From contig CAJNAR010000163.1 in NCBI GenBank assembly GCA_905220665.1, positions 124,001 to 188,000 of the forward strand: 64,000 nt of DNA, read 5' to 3'. A model generated the notes under the pieces. It was not told where the DNA came from, ran no database searches, and saw only the letters and a list, made by a program, of their open reading frames with translations. Both the position numbers and the translations under genes were made by a program. Source of the stretch: Albugo candida (Eukaryota; Oomycota; Peronosporomycetes; Albuginales; Albuginaceae). Shown here piece after piece: positions 40,645 through 51,445 of the stretch. The first letter of the stretch is position 1. Each line of letters opens with the position of its first letter.

Positions 40645-42197
40645 ATGAGCAGCGAAGAGAAGCAAGCTGGCGTGTCGCAATTCCACCATCAGAAAAAGCT
40701 TGCTAGCGATCTATTCACCACCGCGCAAGGTCAGAATCGTCGTCTACAATCCTCATTTCGTTCTCACTACTTTGAAACTCACTATAGATGGCGATCTTTC
40801 CGCATTTGTGAAAAGCATTGAAGACATTCGAGCTACAGGAACCGATGATATTGCAACGGTACTCAACGAGTACAAGGACGGACATCAACGAATAGCGCTC
40901 CATTTTTCAGCGTCAAAAGGACGTCGAAAAACAACCGAATTTATACTGCAAAATGCTCCAAAGTAAGCACATTATAGTATCGTATGTATCAAAGTCTGAT
41001 TCTGTCAAGTGTAGTACAGTGAATTTTCAGGACAAAATTGGAGCGACTCCACTGTACCTTGCATGCCAAGAGAACGAGTACGCAGTCGCCAAGCAATTAC
41101 TACAAGCTGGAGCCGATCCAAATATCACGATTGAGGGTGGAAAAAGTCCGTTACACGAAGCCGCTTCCAACGGAAGTATACGAACTTGTCGGATTTTGAT
41201 TGAGCATGGGGCAAATGTAGAGCAAATGTCTTCGTCGGGTAGCCCGCTCCACCTGGCAGTCAGCGAGAAACGAGAGAAAACAGCTTCTTTTTTACTCGAG
41301 AAAGGAGCGAACGTGAATGCACGCAATGCCGACGGTATAACACCTTTGATTCTTTGCTGTATTCTGAACGTGCCAAATATTGCGAAAACTCTACTGGAGA
41401 ATTCGTGTGATATCACTTGCACGGTCATGGAAGATCTGACCGCGCTACATATTGCTGCGGAGACGGGTTGCTATGAAATTGTCGAAGCGATTTTGTCTCA
41501 TCGATCTAAAGAAGCTGTAGTAGTGGCGAATGCGCGTTCCAAGTCTGGAGTCACTCCAATACAATTGGCCGCCGGTGCAAACAACTCCAAAATTGTTGAG
41601 ATTTTAAAACCCATTACCAAAGGATTTGAAGATGCGGATACCGATACGTTGATCAGCACCGAAGCACAAAGATTGAACGAAAGTAAAATGGAAAAGGCGC
41701 ATGAAGAACCGGCAAAGACCTCGGATCATGCTCCAGTTGATCCAGTTGATCCAGTTGATAATGAATCGTTAGTTCCGACGATAGTTGATTCGCCAAGTCC
41801 TGAAGCATTGATGAAAGCCAAGGCCTTCAAAGAAGAAGGAAACAAAGCATTTCTGAGGAAGAATCATGCAGAGGCAGTGGACTTTTACTCACAAGCCATA
41901 GAGTTGGATCCGTCAGACGCAATTCTGTACAGTAACCGTTGTGCCGCTTATCTAAGCGCAGGTGATCCACAAAAGGCTTTGCAAGATGCCTACGTCGCAA
42001 AAAAACTTAATCCAAAATGGACCAAAGCCATATATCGAGAAGCGCAATGTTTGGAAGCATTAGAACGTTACGAAGATGCAGCGTGCGTGTTTTGGAATGC
42101 TGTGAAACTTGCGCCTGAAGACAAAGGATTGAAGAAACGTTTTCAGGATTGCGTTTCTCGCGGGCGCAAAGAGCATTTAGAAATGCAAAAAGAATGA
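40645..42197 (+). CDS. Ankyrin-TPR protein, cochaperone-like
   Basis: Three exons (40645-40729, 40788-40962, 41015-42197; introns 58 and 52 nt) encode 480 aa. Six or seven ankyrin repeats fill about residues 30-250 (GATPLYLACQENEYAVAKQL; LTALHIAAETGCYEIVEAIL). A Pro/Val/Asp linker holds a 9-bp repeat, and a C-terminal three-unit TPR domain follows (FKEEGNKAFLRKNHAEAVDF ... YSNRCAAYLSAGDPQKAL ... KWTKAIYREAQCLEAL). The TPR keeps Lys, Asn, Asn, Lys and Arg at carboxylate-clamp positions, so binding to the EEVD tail of Hsp70 or Hsp90 is expected. The short exons 1 and 2 were placed by phase and by continuity of the first ankyrin repeats. Confidence 0.9.
41733..41759 (+). repeat. In-frame 9-bp tandem repeat, three copies
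   Basis: Three perfect copies of CCAGTTGAT encode a (Pro-Val-Asp)3 linker between the ankyrin and TPR parts; a likely site of length variation. Confidence 0.9.
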
Positions 42198-42375
42198 CAA
42201 AATAATTTTCTATTTTGGCCATCGCTCTTGTTTCATTCTTCAGCACCCACTACTTTCTTCAACTACCTCAACGTTCAGCTGTATCCGTTCTGACTGTTTA
42301 ACTGCCTGCAGTCTCCCATACAATCCACGTATATAGTTGTGGAGCAGCAAAAGTGTGTTGCTTTCACTCTGTATA

Positions 42376-43374
42376 TTACGTGTGTACCACCATCAGTGTA
42401 TTTCGCTTGTGGCTCGAATGACTTGTGCGGGCGTTTTGTGACCGACTTCTTGATGATCGAATAGTGTGCGATACAAATTTTCTCGTCTTTGAGGTGCAAT
42501 TATATTTCAAAGATTTTTCTGCTTCTCCACAACGCTTACCACCAGGTGTACTCGTAAGGCGTTGTTGCGCCTGATCGAGAGATCGTTTCAATGTAAGCAC
42601 AATTCCATGTTTAGTGCCCAGCCATTGCTCAGTGTACTCAAGACCTTTATTATAAGACTGTATACTAGCTTCTAAACGCTTCAGAAACTCTTGCTCTACC
42701 CCGGCATTATGATACGCGATTCCCAGAACTGCAACACGGTCGTGACTCGAGCCAGATCTAGTGGTTGAGGCAAATTCCCCGTCCATTTCTGACTGGTGGA
42801 GCTCTTCATGTAACAACACCAGCGCAGATTGGGCATGATGCAGTGCAATCTGATGTTTACCCATTTCCGATAAAACCGCACACATATTAAGGTGTGTGTC
42901 TGCCCGGCTGGGTTGCTGGTCGATCAGTTGAATTTCGAGACGCAGGGCTTCCTTCAAGTACCGCGATGCTTTGTTAAGGTTTCCATTACGGCGATAATAA
43001 CACGCAAAGTTGTTCAAAGTCACTGCTCTGGCTTTATCATCGCGCTCAGTCAGTAATTCTGCCTTACGTAATAATTCCAGGGCAGCTGGAAAATCGCTTT
43101 GTTGAAGGTATCCCATTGCAAGCAGATTACACGTTTCGCTAATTGTCTTACACGCACTCCAAAATTGGTCGCTAGTTGGTCCGAATAGGTGTTGGCGTAG
43201 GATCAGAGCCTTTTCCATGCAAGCTAACGCTTCAGTATATTTTCCGGTTTCCTGTAATCGCATTGACTTTTCATCTAAAGTCTGTAGCGCTAGCATCTTA
43301 TCCGGACTTTGCATCGTTTGATGCTCACTCGTAGCGCCCCCATAGTCTAAGGACGCTAAATCTTCATGATTCAT
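42376..43374 (-). CDS. TPR protein resembling kinesin light chain repeats
   Basis: 332 aa from the Met of MNHEDLASLDYGG; a longer open frame to 43437 adds only a hydrophobic stretch and is unlikely. Several TPR units with the KLC-type spacing are visible: TGKYTEALACMEKALILRQH, SDFPAALELLRKAELL, VTLNNFACYYRRNGNLNKAS, HLNMCAVLSEMGKHQIALHH and YHNAGVEQEFLKRLEASIQS. The C-terminal 60 residues are basic and Ser/Arg/His-rich. There is no catalytic domain. A cargo-adaptor or scaffolding role is inferred. It is convergent with the ankyrin-TPR gene, about 180 bp away. Confidence 0.85.
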   Translation of the reverse strand: MNHEDLASLDYGGATSEHQTMQSPDKMLALQTLDEKSMRLQETGKYTEALACMEKALILRQHLFGPTSDQFWSACKTISETCNLLAMGYLQQSDFPAALELLRKAELLTERDDKARAVTLNNFACYYRRNGNLNKASRYLKEALRLEIQLIDQQPSRADTHLNMCAVLSEMGKHQIALHHAQSALVLLHEELHQSEMDGEFASTTRSGSSHDRVAVLGIAYHNAGVEQEFLKRLEASIQSYNKGLEYTEQWLGTKHGIVLTLKRSLDQAQQRLTSTPGGKRCGEAEKSLKYNCTSKTRKFVSHTIRSSRSRSQNARTSHSSHKRNTLMVVHT

Positions 43375-44021
43375 AATGTCTATTATATAAATAAATATGT
43401 TTATGACCGAACGAGAGATAAAGCAAGATTTTTGCATGTATCATAACGTCTTGAGCTATTTATGCGTTCTTTTTTATATATTTCTGTGACCCAACTTCAA
43501 CGTGCGAACGCAGTCAACCCCAAAAAGTCGATACAATAATGCAGATGTCGCATAGTATGAGACAAAACTTACGTCATTGATGGACCAGAAGGTCTTTTCC
43601 TGTCATCCGGGTAAATATAGACGTGTCGAATCTTGTTGTTGGGTGCAGTTGCTCTAATCTGTAGGGCTTGGTGCTATTTTTATCGACACATTCTATTAGA
43701 GTCAAAGCCTTGTATTTGTATTGGACCAAAGAAGGAGGGAGGCGTTTCTTTTTTGATGGTACACGACACTAATTCGACTACCTCCCTGTATTTACAATAC
43801 AATACACCAATCTGCTTGGTCGGTACCATACTCAAAAAGCTACAGACTCTTTTCCCCTTTCTCTTGTCCGGTAGTGTGCGACTTGGCAAGTGTTGCTACA
43901 CAACATTCATCAATCGTTCTTTCTCAAGGAGTGGTCGTTCCAGAAACTTCATCTGAAATTTACTCTGTTTTAATACAGTGCCACGATCGCACTTTACAAG
44001 CAGAAAACTTAATTGTTCTGA
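43375..44021. promoter_or_regulatory. Divergent intergenic region
   Basis: About 650 bp between the TPR gene (minus) and the phytochelatin synthase gene (plus). Contains their promoters; a 107-codon ORF at 43633-43956 has no support. Confidence 0.4.
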
Positions 44022-44912
44022 ATGATTTGTCCTTGTAAGACGGAGCGGAACCACGAAAACGGTAATAGTATGTTACAAAACACGTACCCGGGAAAATGCT
44101 CTGGAACCATAAGCTTGGAAGCGACACTGTATCGTCGCGTCTTGCCGCAGGATTGCATCGCGTTTTCAAGCACACAAGGACGGAGATTATTCAAGGAAGC
44201 GATCAACAGCGAGAGCAATTTTATGCAGATATACTTTCCGCTGGCTGAGCAGTTCATTACGCAAGCAGAACCAGCATTTTGCGGTCTGGCTACATTGGCA
44301 ATGTGTCTAAATGCTCTTCAGATCGACCCTGGACGCCTTTGGAAAGGAACATGGCGATGGTATAGCGAGGAACTCTTTGATTGCTGTACTTCACTCAGTG
44401 TTGCGCGTGAGAAAGGCATTAGCCTATCGGAGTTTCTTTGCTTGGCAAAATGTAACGGCGTGCAAACGGAGGAATATCGAGCGAGTAAGGCTTTGAAAAT
44501 GGACCAATTTCGCAGCTTGGTGAAACGATGCTGTTCAGATAGTTCAGAAATTATGGTTTTGAATTACTCTCGTATTGTTCTGGGACAGACTGGTGACGGC
44601 CATTTCTCACCGATTGGAGGGTATCATGCAGATCAAGACATGGTGCTACTACTGGATGTGGCACGCTTCAAGTACCCACCTCACTGGGTGAAGTTATCGT
44701 TAATATTTGAAGCAATGCAGCAGATTGATGAATCGATTGGATTGCCCCGTGGTCTCGTTATCTTAAAGAGCGATGTAAAAAACTGCTTGAGCCAAAATGA
44801 GCTTTCCAAATCCATGGATCCAGCCGCTGCCAAGATGGTTAGATCTCAACCTTGCTGCTTTGGTGTTACCACAATACCACCTTTCCATAGTAGCCAAGCG
44901 TACATCCGATGA
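44022..44912 (+). CDS. Phytochelatin synthase
   Basis: Intronless, 296 aa, or 280 aa from a second Met at residue 17. It makes phytochelatins by gamma-glutamylcysteine transfer between glutathione molecules, in response to heavy metals such as cadmium. The papain-like triad is complete: Cys87 in QAEPAFCGLATL, His194 in GHFSPIGGYH and Asp212 in LLLDVARFKYPPHW; the spacings (107 and 18) match the plant enzyme. Other family blocks are IDPGRLWKGTWRWYSEELFD and LSEFLCLAKCNG. Only the catalytic domain is present; the long Cys-rich C-terminal sensor of plant enzymes is reduced to a tail ending SQPCCFGVTTIPPF. The next gene is in glutamate/proline metabolism, but the pairing may be coincidental. Confidence 0.95.
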   Translation: MICPCKTERNHENGNSMLQNTYPGKCSGTISLEATLYRRVLPQDCIAFSSTQGRRLFKEAINSESNFMQIYFPLAEQFITQAEPAFCGLATLAMCLNALQIDPGRLWKGTWRWYSEELFDCCTSLSVAREKGISLSEFLCLAKCNGVQTEEYRASKALKMDQFRSLVKRCCSDSSEIMVLNYSRIVLGQTGDGHFSPIGGYHADQDMVLLLDVARFKYPPHWVKLSLIFEAMQQIDESIGLPRGLVILKSDVKNCLSQNELSKSMDPAAAKMVRSQPCCFGVTTIPPFHSSQAYIR

Positions 44913-45077
44913 GAAATACATGTTTGTCTCCGGAATAATTATATATAGAGCATCACAATTGTGGCTTCGAATGACTCGCAAGAATACATTGTTTCTTATT
45001 GTGTATATTATTAAATGCTGCAGTGATGTCTCTCTGCGAGTGTCGCTCGAAATCGAATCATTTAGTCGATCTGCACC

Positions 45078-46163
45078 ATGCGACAAGTTCTGAAGCACTC
45101 GCGCTCCATTGTGGTGAAAATTGGAACGGAAATTGTGCATTCTGAAAATGGGATGCTGGCGATGGGCCAAATTGGGGCCATTGTGGAACAGGCACGCCAA
45201 GTGCTCAGATTAGATCGATTAATCTAGCTTTGTTTGTGTATCTTCCAGATTGCGATACTCCACACGCAAGGAGTTCGAGTTGTGATAGTCTCAAGTGGAT
45301 CGGTGACCATAGGAAAAATGATGCTGCAGCGCCAATATCTTCTATCAGGCTCGATGCAGGTCCGCAAACGACTTTGTTCATTTAAAAATATGATCACATT
45401 TGCTTTACAGTCGCATTTGGGGGGCCACGTGGGCCACGATGTGGATTTTGACGAGAAAACGTGTGCTGCAGCTGGACAAAGCGGCTTACAGTCGCTGTAC
45501 GAGATGCTCTTTGCTCAATACCATCTTCAGTGCTCTCAAATTCTTGCATCGGATGCCGACTTTCGAGATCCAGTCATCCGCAAAACTTTGAAAGAAACCA
45601 TGCAGTCATTGTTACAAGTTGGCATCATACCGATCGTTAACGAGAATGATGTGATAACAAAACGCCGGGTCCCACTAATCGATAAGCATACTCGAATCGC
45701 ATGGGACAACGACTCTTTGGCATCCTTGTTTGCCATTGAATTGCATACTGATCTTTTGATTACTCTCACAGACACGCACGGAGCTTACCGAAGAGGTACA
45801 ATGACAAGGCGAAGTATTCGATATCCCTTGTAAACATATAATCATTTGGTAGACAAAGATGGAGGAAAAGCACTGATCCACGAATTTCAACAGAGCGATT
45901 CCTGCGTGATGTTTGAAAATTCACGGGTTGGTCCCGTCGGTCAAGAAGAGAAGGTGATGTCCAGCATTCAAGCTGTCAATAGTGGCTTTGTCAAAGCAGC
46001 TATAATCACCAAAGCCGAGCCGCAATGCCTCATTGATATTCTCAAAGGGAAGCGCGTTGGAACACTCTTCTTTCTTCGAGATGGTGCGAAATATGATACT
46101 CAAAAAGTGTTCGATAAAGATCATTCAGTTCGATCGGACCAAAAGCATTCTAGTAAACTCTAA
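45078..46163 (+). CDS. Glutamate 5-kinase, stand-alone
   Basis: Four exons (45078-45191, 45249-45359, 45411-45795, 45853-46163) give 306 aa. It phosphorylates glutamate to glutamyl-5-phosphate, the first step to proline. Key blocks: VVKIGTEIVHSENGMLAMGQ, VVIVSSGSVTIGKMML, CAAAGQSGLQSLYEMLFAQY, PIVNENDVI, WDNDSLASLFAIE, LITLTDTHGAY, GQEEKVMSSIQAVNSGF and the closing LKGKRVGTLFF. It ends without a PUA domain or a fused gamma-glutamyl-phosphate reductase, unlike plant and animal P5CS. Intron 1 is unusual: the best family alignment uses a GC donor at 45192 (57 nt); a GT donor at 45201 (48 nt) would add Ala-Arg-Gln. The gene ends 21 bp before the next start. Confidence 0.92.
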
Positions 46164-46184
46164 GAATTAATAAACGTGTCGTAA

Positions 46185-46958
46185 ATGGCAAAACAAGCTG
46201 ATGTTAATGTGAAAAGGATTGAGAGAATCCATCAACGGTTGGTTCATTATCAGAATAAAACTTGATTTTTAGTAGCGCATAACTCGTTATGTAGTCATCA
46301 TGATCTCTTGAAGCTGTATCGATCTCAAAAACAGTCGAGCCAAGTCTCTATCGAGGATTTGGCGTTAGTAAAGAAGCATTTTCAGTTTGTTCGGAATGAA
46401 GTAGCGGATCGTGAACAGTTTCACGATAATTGGGTAATTCGAATGAGCATTGCATACTATCACCGATTGTTTCGGGAGTACGCGATCGTCGATCTACGAT
46501 TATATAAGGAAAACCGTATTGGGTTACGATGGCGCACTGAGATGGAAGTATTACAAGGAAAAGGGCAATTTGTATGCGCGAATAAAACTTGCGAGGAAAC
46601 CAGCGGACTGCACAGCTATGAAGTTTTATTTCGATACAAGGAGCAAGATCAGGTTAAACGCTGTTTAGTCAAAGTGCGTGTGTGCGAAGACTGCGCACTC
46701 AAATTCTTCTACCGAAAACTTAAGAGCAAAAGGAAAGTAATGAAAGAATTACAAGCACTGGAATCTGAACCTAAAATAGCCAGTCCGAAAAGCTCAAAGA
46801 AGCGAAAATGGGCAACTTACGATGCAAGCAGCTCTTTAATCAGCGACGTACATGCGATGTGCTCGGCCATACATCAGGAAAGCAAAGACGCAAGGCCTGT
46901 AAGTGAGAAGCGGGAGAATCCCGACGAAGAGAAGTATTTCGACGAATTATTTTTATAA
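46185..46958 (+). CDS. FRA10AC1: FRA10AC1 family protein
   Basis: Two exons (46185-46237, 46295-46958; 57-nt intron) encode 238 aa. The conserved core is clear: VKKHFQFVRNE, MSIAYYHRLFREYAIVDLRL, YKENRIGLRWRTEMEVLQGK and the zinc-site-like GQFVCANKTCEETSGLHSYE followed by VRVCEDCALKFFYRKLK. FRA10AC1 is a nuclear protein found with spliceosomal complexes in other eukaryotes; its exact role is not settled. The tail is basic, then acidic. The gene starts 21 bp after the glutamate kinase stop and is convergent with the transporter at 47044, 85 bp away; an AATAAA at 46997-47002 lies in that gap. Confidence 0.9.
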
Positions 46959-47043
46959 GATATTTTCTATTGATTGCTTCTTAAACTTTTACAAGAAATA
47001 AATATCGCTTGTAATTTGGCTTCAACTTTCGACGCTCAAGGCT

Positions 47044-48570
47044 TTACCGAAAGTAACTCTGTGGGTAAAACTGATCATTGTAATTCAATTGTAACGGCAA
47101 GTCAACGAGACGACTAAGCTGCACTGCAGTTGCATTATAATACAGTGTATCTTCGAGTTCTGGTCGGCAAAATGGGAAGTCGGGTTTGTCTGTAGAAGGG
47201 ACAATTAAATCTCGACCGCTCGTGTATGTTTCATAAGATCCCAAAATTCCACACACCAGTAACACAATAATAGCAGCAGCTTTTTCCCAGTATGGAATTT
47301 CTTTCCATAGTTTTTGCAAGTAAAATATGATCGGTAGCACAATACAGCTGATCGTTATAAACGATGCACCCGTAAAATCTGCAAATTCGTTGATACGATT
47401 TTGAAATATAATCGATGTAATCACAAGAAGCGCTACCAGTGTCAGTCGAAGTGCGACGTACTTGAGCGCATTGCGAGAGCTGCCATATTCTTCTTCTTCC
47501 TCTACAAAAGTGCTTTCATGTTCCGAGATGATTGGACAGGACTGTATATTAGCCTCAATGCGCTCTGGTGTAACACAAATTTCGTGCATTTGTCCAGAGC
47601 TTGTTTCCAAATTGTAATATGGGGTTTCCGCGATTTTGGGTTGATGCATTCCGAGCAAGAGTCGTTCGAGCATGTAAAAAGTCGGGTGCAAAAATACTGA
47701 GAATGCGATGGTAACGTGCATTTGCATCGCCAAGTACGCCAAGACAGCTATACCTTTATGAGGTCTGAAGCCCAGCACACTGAGTCCTGTTCGTGGGTCT
47801 GGAAAAACGCTGAAAAGTAAATTTCCTGATATTTGACAACCAACAGCTGAGTACCCTGTTGCCGCAATCGCGAAAAACATAACTGTGACGACTGAGAGTG
47901 TCGCCCCAATAAGAAAAGGCATGCGCTCAGGTTTACTGTGTTCAATCTGCAACGATGGGATCAGCACAGCAGCTGCGTAAGCAAGCGATAAGTTGCCAAA
48001 TGCACCCGCGATCTGATCAAAATTCAATTCGGGCTGTGGAGTTGGAGGATGACCCGACATACCGCCCAGCAGCAATATAAGCGCCAATACATCTGCGATG
48101 ATTGTACCAGCACACCCAGCAAGCGCTACTCCTGCGCCCTCTTTCAGCGTCGGCTTTAGACATAAAGGACTGACTGATACTGCCATAAAGATGATCCAGA
48201 ATGTTTTGCTGAATGTAGCAGGGAAGAGTGAATTGAGCATGTCACCTCCAAGTTCGAGAAACACACACGTGGTCAGCAGGCACACGGCCATCTGCGATAT
48301 CTGCACAGTATGACGCCCAATTGTACCACTACACCACTGCCCTAAATCACCAAGCGTCTTGACATGAGCCGGAGCGCGTAACATCACTTTGCTACAGGCT
48401 ACAGATGCATAAATGTTGGCAAAAGCCATAAAAATTAAAGCAGCTGTACCAAGGATCGGACCAGCTCTTGAGAAATTTCCAGGCATTCCTAATGTCCCAA
48501 TACCGGAAACGCAACAGAAGAGACTGATAACAATCTTGACATCCTCTGAAGTGGTAGATGATTTTGCCAT
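47044..48570 (-). CDS. Amino acid/auxin permease (AAAP) family transporter, paralog 1
   Basis: Intronless, 508 aa, about eleven predicted helices. The N-terminal motif CVSGIGTLGMPGNFSRAG in helix 1 is the unwound substrate-binding region typical of AAAP (SLC32/36/38-like) carriers. Helices continue through AALIFMAFANIYASVACSKV, SQMAVCLLTTCVFLELGG, FGNLSLAYAAAVLIPSLQ and ALRLTLVALLVITSIIF. A hydrophilic loop at about residues 315-370 separates two bundles. Such carriers move neutral amino acids with H+ or Na+. A broken paralog lies immediately upstream and an intact one at 52680 on the other strand. Confidence 0.92.
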   Translation of the reverse strand: MAKSSTTSEDVKIVISLFCCVSGIGTLGMPGNFSRAGPILGTAALIFMAFANIYASVACSKVMLRAPAHVKTLGDLGQWCSGTIGRHTVQISQMAVCLLTTCVFLELGGDMLNSLFPATFSKTFWIIFMAVSVSPLCLKPTLKEGAGVALAGCAGTIIADVLALILLLGGMSGHPPTPQPELNFDQIAGAFGNLSLAYAAAVLIPSLQIEHSKPERMPFLIGATLSVVTVMFFAIAATGYSAVGCQISGNLLFSVFPDPRTGLSVLGFRPHKGIAVLAYLAMQMHVTIAFSVFLHPTFYMLERLLLGMHQPKIAETPYYNLETSSGQMHEICVTPERIEANIQSCPIISEHESTFVEEEEEYGSSRNALKYVALRLTLVALLVITSIIFQNRINEFADFTGASFITISCIVLPIIFYLQKLWKEIPYWEKAAAIIVLLVCGILGSYETYTSGRDLIVPSTDKPDFPFCRPELEDTLYYNATAVQLSRLVDLPLQLNYNDQFYPQSYFR

Positions 48571-48830
48571 ATTTTAGTCAAGTCAAAAGTACAAATGATC
48601 CGTCAAGTATAACGCATGGCATAACGTGCATTTGAAGCAACACTGTGACGTTGTGTACTGCGAATACGACACAAGATCATTTTATTGTTATCTATGGCAT
48701 CGCGACTTATCGATTAATCGTTATGTACAACTCATTGTTTCAAGCACACGTTCTGATAGGAGTAAATTCAGCATTTGACCTCATCGATAGAGACGGTCGT
48801 AAAAAAGATGTATTTTTATAGCGAGAATAT

Positions 48831-50371
48831 CTAGGTGGACATAGTCACATTGGAGGAATGAATTGCTGTTGCGTTGTAATATAGCTCCTTTGAGAATTCT
48901 GCCGCGCAGAATGGGTATTTCGCTTGGTGAGGGTTCCGTGCAAGCATATCGCGACCGCTGGCGTAAGAGACGTAAAAACCTAGAGAGGAGCAAACGAGCA
49001 CGATTGCAATTGCCGACACCTTTTCGTAGATTGGTACAACACGCCATAGTTTTTTCAGGTAAAAGACAATAGGAAGGGTGATACAAGACGTGGAAATCGC
49101 GGAAGCGCCAATAAAATCCATAAACGCATTCAGACTATCTTGAAACACAATCGCGATCACCACAAGGAGAGTAACAAGGGTAACTCTTAATAATATGACT
49201 TTGATTCTTTCAGCCTTGGTAATCGGCTCGGCAACAAACGCACGCGAAGAATGCTTTTGAAGCGCATATTCATCACACTGATACGACGGACGATCGGATT
49301 GGATGCTTTTCGCCAGATAGCAAGGTGATTGATCCAATAGCTCTGGAACCACAATATCTGTTTGTGCTTCGCCATGTAAATTGAAAAGCAAACGTTCGAG
49401 CAAAAAGAATGCGGGATGAATGATGAGTGTGAATGCAATTGAGATATGTAATTGCATAAATAAATAGCTCAGTATTGCTGCACCATTACTCGATTTAAAT
49501 CCCAATGCTGTGAGCCCTGTGACGGGGTCCGGGAAAATGATGAATAATAGATTTCCACTCAATTGGCAGCCAGTAGCAGAGTATCCGAGGAAACCAAGAC
49601 ACGTAAATAACGCTGCGACGAATAGGAGAGAGACTGTAATGACATAAGTATCCGAGGAAACCAAGACACGTAAATAACGCTGCGACGAATAGGAGAGAGA
49701 CTGTAATGACATAAGGCATGCGACTCGGATCCGAATGCTCTCGTTGTAAAGAGGGCACGATAATTGCTGCACCAAATGCGAGCGACAAATTTCCAAAAGC
49801 ACCACATTACTTGATCGAGTCGAAATGGAGGAGGTGGGACCGAAGGGTGTCCTGACATACCGGTCATTAGCATAACTACAGCAATCCCATCCGCTACCAA
49901 TGTGCCCGCACACCCGGCAAATGCCATTCCAGCGCTTTCCTTAATAGTGGGCTTCAGACAGATTGGCACTACTGAAACTGCCATAAAAATGATCCAAACC
50001 GATCGTGAAAAACTGTTTGGGAATACCGAGAATAATAAACCACCGCCCAAGACCAAGAAAACGCACGGCGTGAGGATACAAACAGCCATTTGCGAGCAAA
50101 GCACCAAATATCGACCAGTTTTGCCCATACACCAATCACCCAGATCAGTGAATGATTGTACAGATCGCGGTGCTTGGAGCATTACTTTACTACACGCAAC
50201 TGTGGCATAAATATTGGCGTAGCCCATGAACACGAAAGCGATGGAGCCAATGAGAGGACCGGTGCGAGCAAAATTACCCGGCATTCCGAGCGTGCCGATG
50301 CCACACACACAGCAAATCAGGTGGAATGCTACTTTCAAATCTTCTTTGCTCAGACCAAGGCTGAAAGACAT
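48831..50371 (-). pseudogene. AAAP transporter, paralog 2, disrupted
   Basis: The family is recognisable from the first residues (CVCGIGTLGMPGNFARTG) to the C-terminus (NATAIHSSNVTMST), but three frames are needed. An extra base near 49804 shifts the frame after FRLDQV; the sense continues as GAFGNLSLAFGAAIIVPSL. Then a perfect 67-bp tandem duplication (49581-49714) shifts it again inside VITVSLLFVAALFTCLGFLG. Everything else is intact, with no other stop. So the gene is either a very young pseudogene or a correct gene spoiled by two assembly errors. Codon use and family residues outside the lesions look fully conserved. Confidence 0.85.
49581..49714 (-). repeat. Perfect 67-bp tandem duplication inside AAAP paralog 2
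   Basis: Two identical copies: 49581-49647 and 49648-49714, each starting GTATCCGAGGAAACCAAGAC on the plus strand and ending GACATAA. 67 is not a multiple of three, so the copy disrupts the frame. Removing one copy restores continuity of the helix. Confidence 0.97.
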
Positions 50372-51445
50372 GGTCTTTGCGGGTTGGAAATGGGGAGAAA
50401 TTAAATGTGTGGAGAGTATTGAAAAGTAGAAAATGACACGCTGATTGTATAGAGAAATCAGTTTGAGTGGCGTGCAACGATTCTAATACATCGTTTCCCC
50501 ACATTCTCCGGGTAGGGCTGCAGCATTCTTTATCGAGCAATAATGGTGAATTTATACCACGACTGGTTGTTCTTCGCTAATTTGTTCCACCTTACAAAAA
50601 TAATGCTGTTTAGCGGGGAATTTAGGTTGAGGTTAACTTATACACGTTATTTCTATTCGGTCAATCGTAATTAAATCAAGTTTGAGTTCATGATGACAAG
50701 CTTTATCGCAACGTCCAACTTATGGAAGGACATAGATTTCTAAAATTATGTTTAATTTGGAAGAATTGAATGTGTTAATGTACGTGCCGAACGCACCATC
50801 CGTGAAGCTGCGTTAAGAGTATCATGTCAAGACCATCGCTAAGTTCGCCATTGTGATCGTTCGCGTCTACAGCCTTTTGTCGCACGCGCGCTACACTGAT
50901 GCGTTGCTCTTATTTGCTGAATTTTCCTTAATTTCCATTTCCATTCGCTGCTTCCAAACCGGATTTGCTGACAGAATTAAGTGCAATGTTTGATATATTG
51001 ACTATCGAGTATTACGAATTACGTGACGGCGACGTGAAAAAGGTATTGAATAGAGATAGCATAGACACAACAAATGCTACTGAAGTTTCAACAGAAACAT
51101 GCATTTGTCGTGGTCTCTGATAGCACAGTCCTGAGGAGCTCATTTTTTACCTATCTGCTCTCGTGTATCCCCTCGAGGACTACAGTAATCACAATTATAG
51201 GCGACATAGCGGGTAAGTCCCACTGAGCTGTCTATTCGCGCGCTTTTAAATATCTGTGATGAATCAGGGATCAAAATGGTTGATGTTCAAGCATTAAGAT
51301 TTGCGGAGAGATGATCAACGGTGGTGTAGAGAATGTGTTTTTGCTGTTTCATATGCTGAGAATGAATGCTTGAGTTCGATGTGTGTTGACAGTTTCAAGA
51401 ATATTAATTTATACAATCTTGTGCGCATTTTGGCGTGTTAGTAAA
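50372..51445. promoter_or_regulatory. Divergent intergenic region
   Basis: About 1.07 kb between the disrupted transporter (minus) and the five-exon membrane protein gene (plus). No supported ORF, repeat or RNA gene was seen. Confidence 0.4.

Noticed and set aside
49581..49714. Intron creation by the 67-bp tandem duplication
   Set aside because: The unit contains no AGGT, so GT-AG splicing cannot remove exactly one copy; the nearest GT...CAG option breaks the frame.
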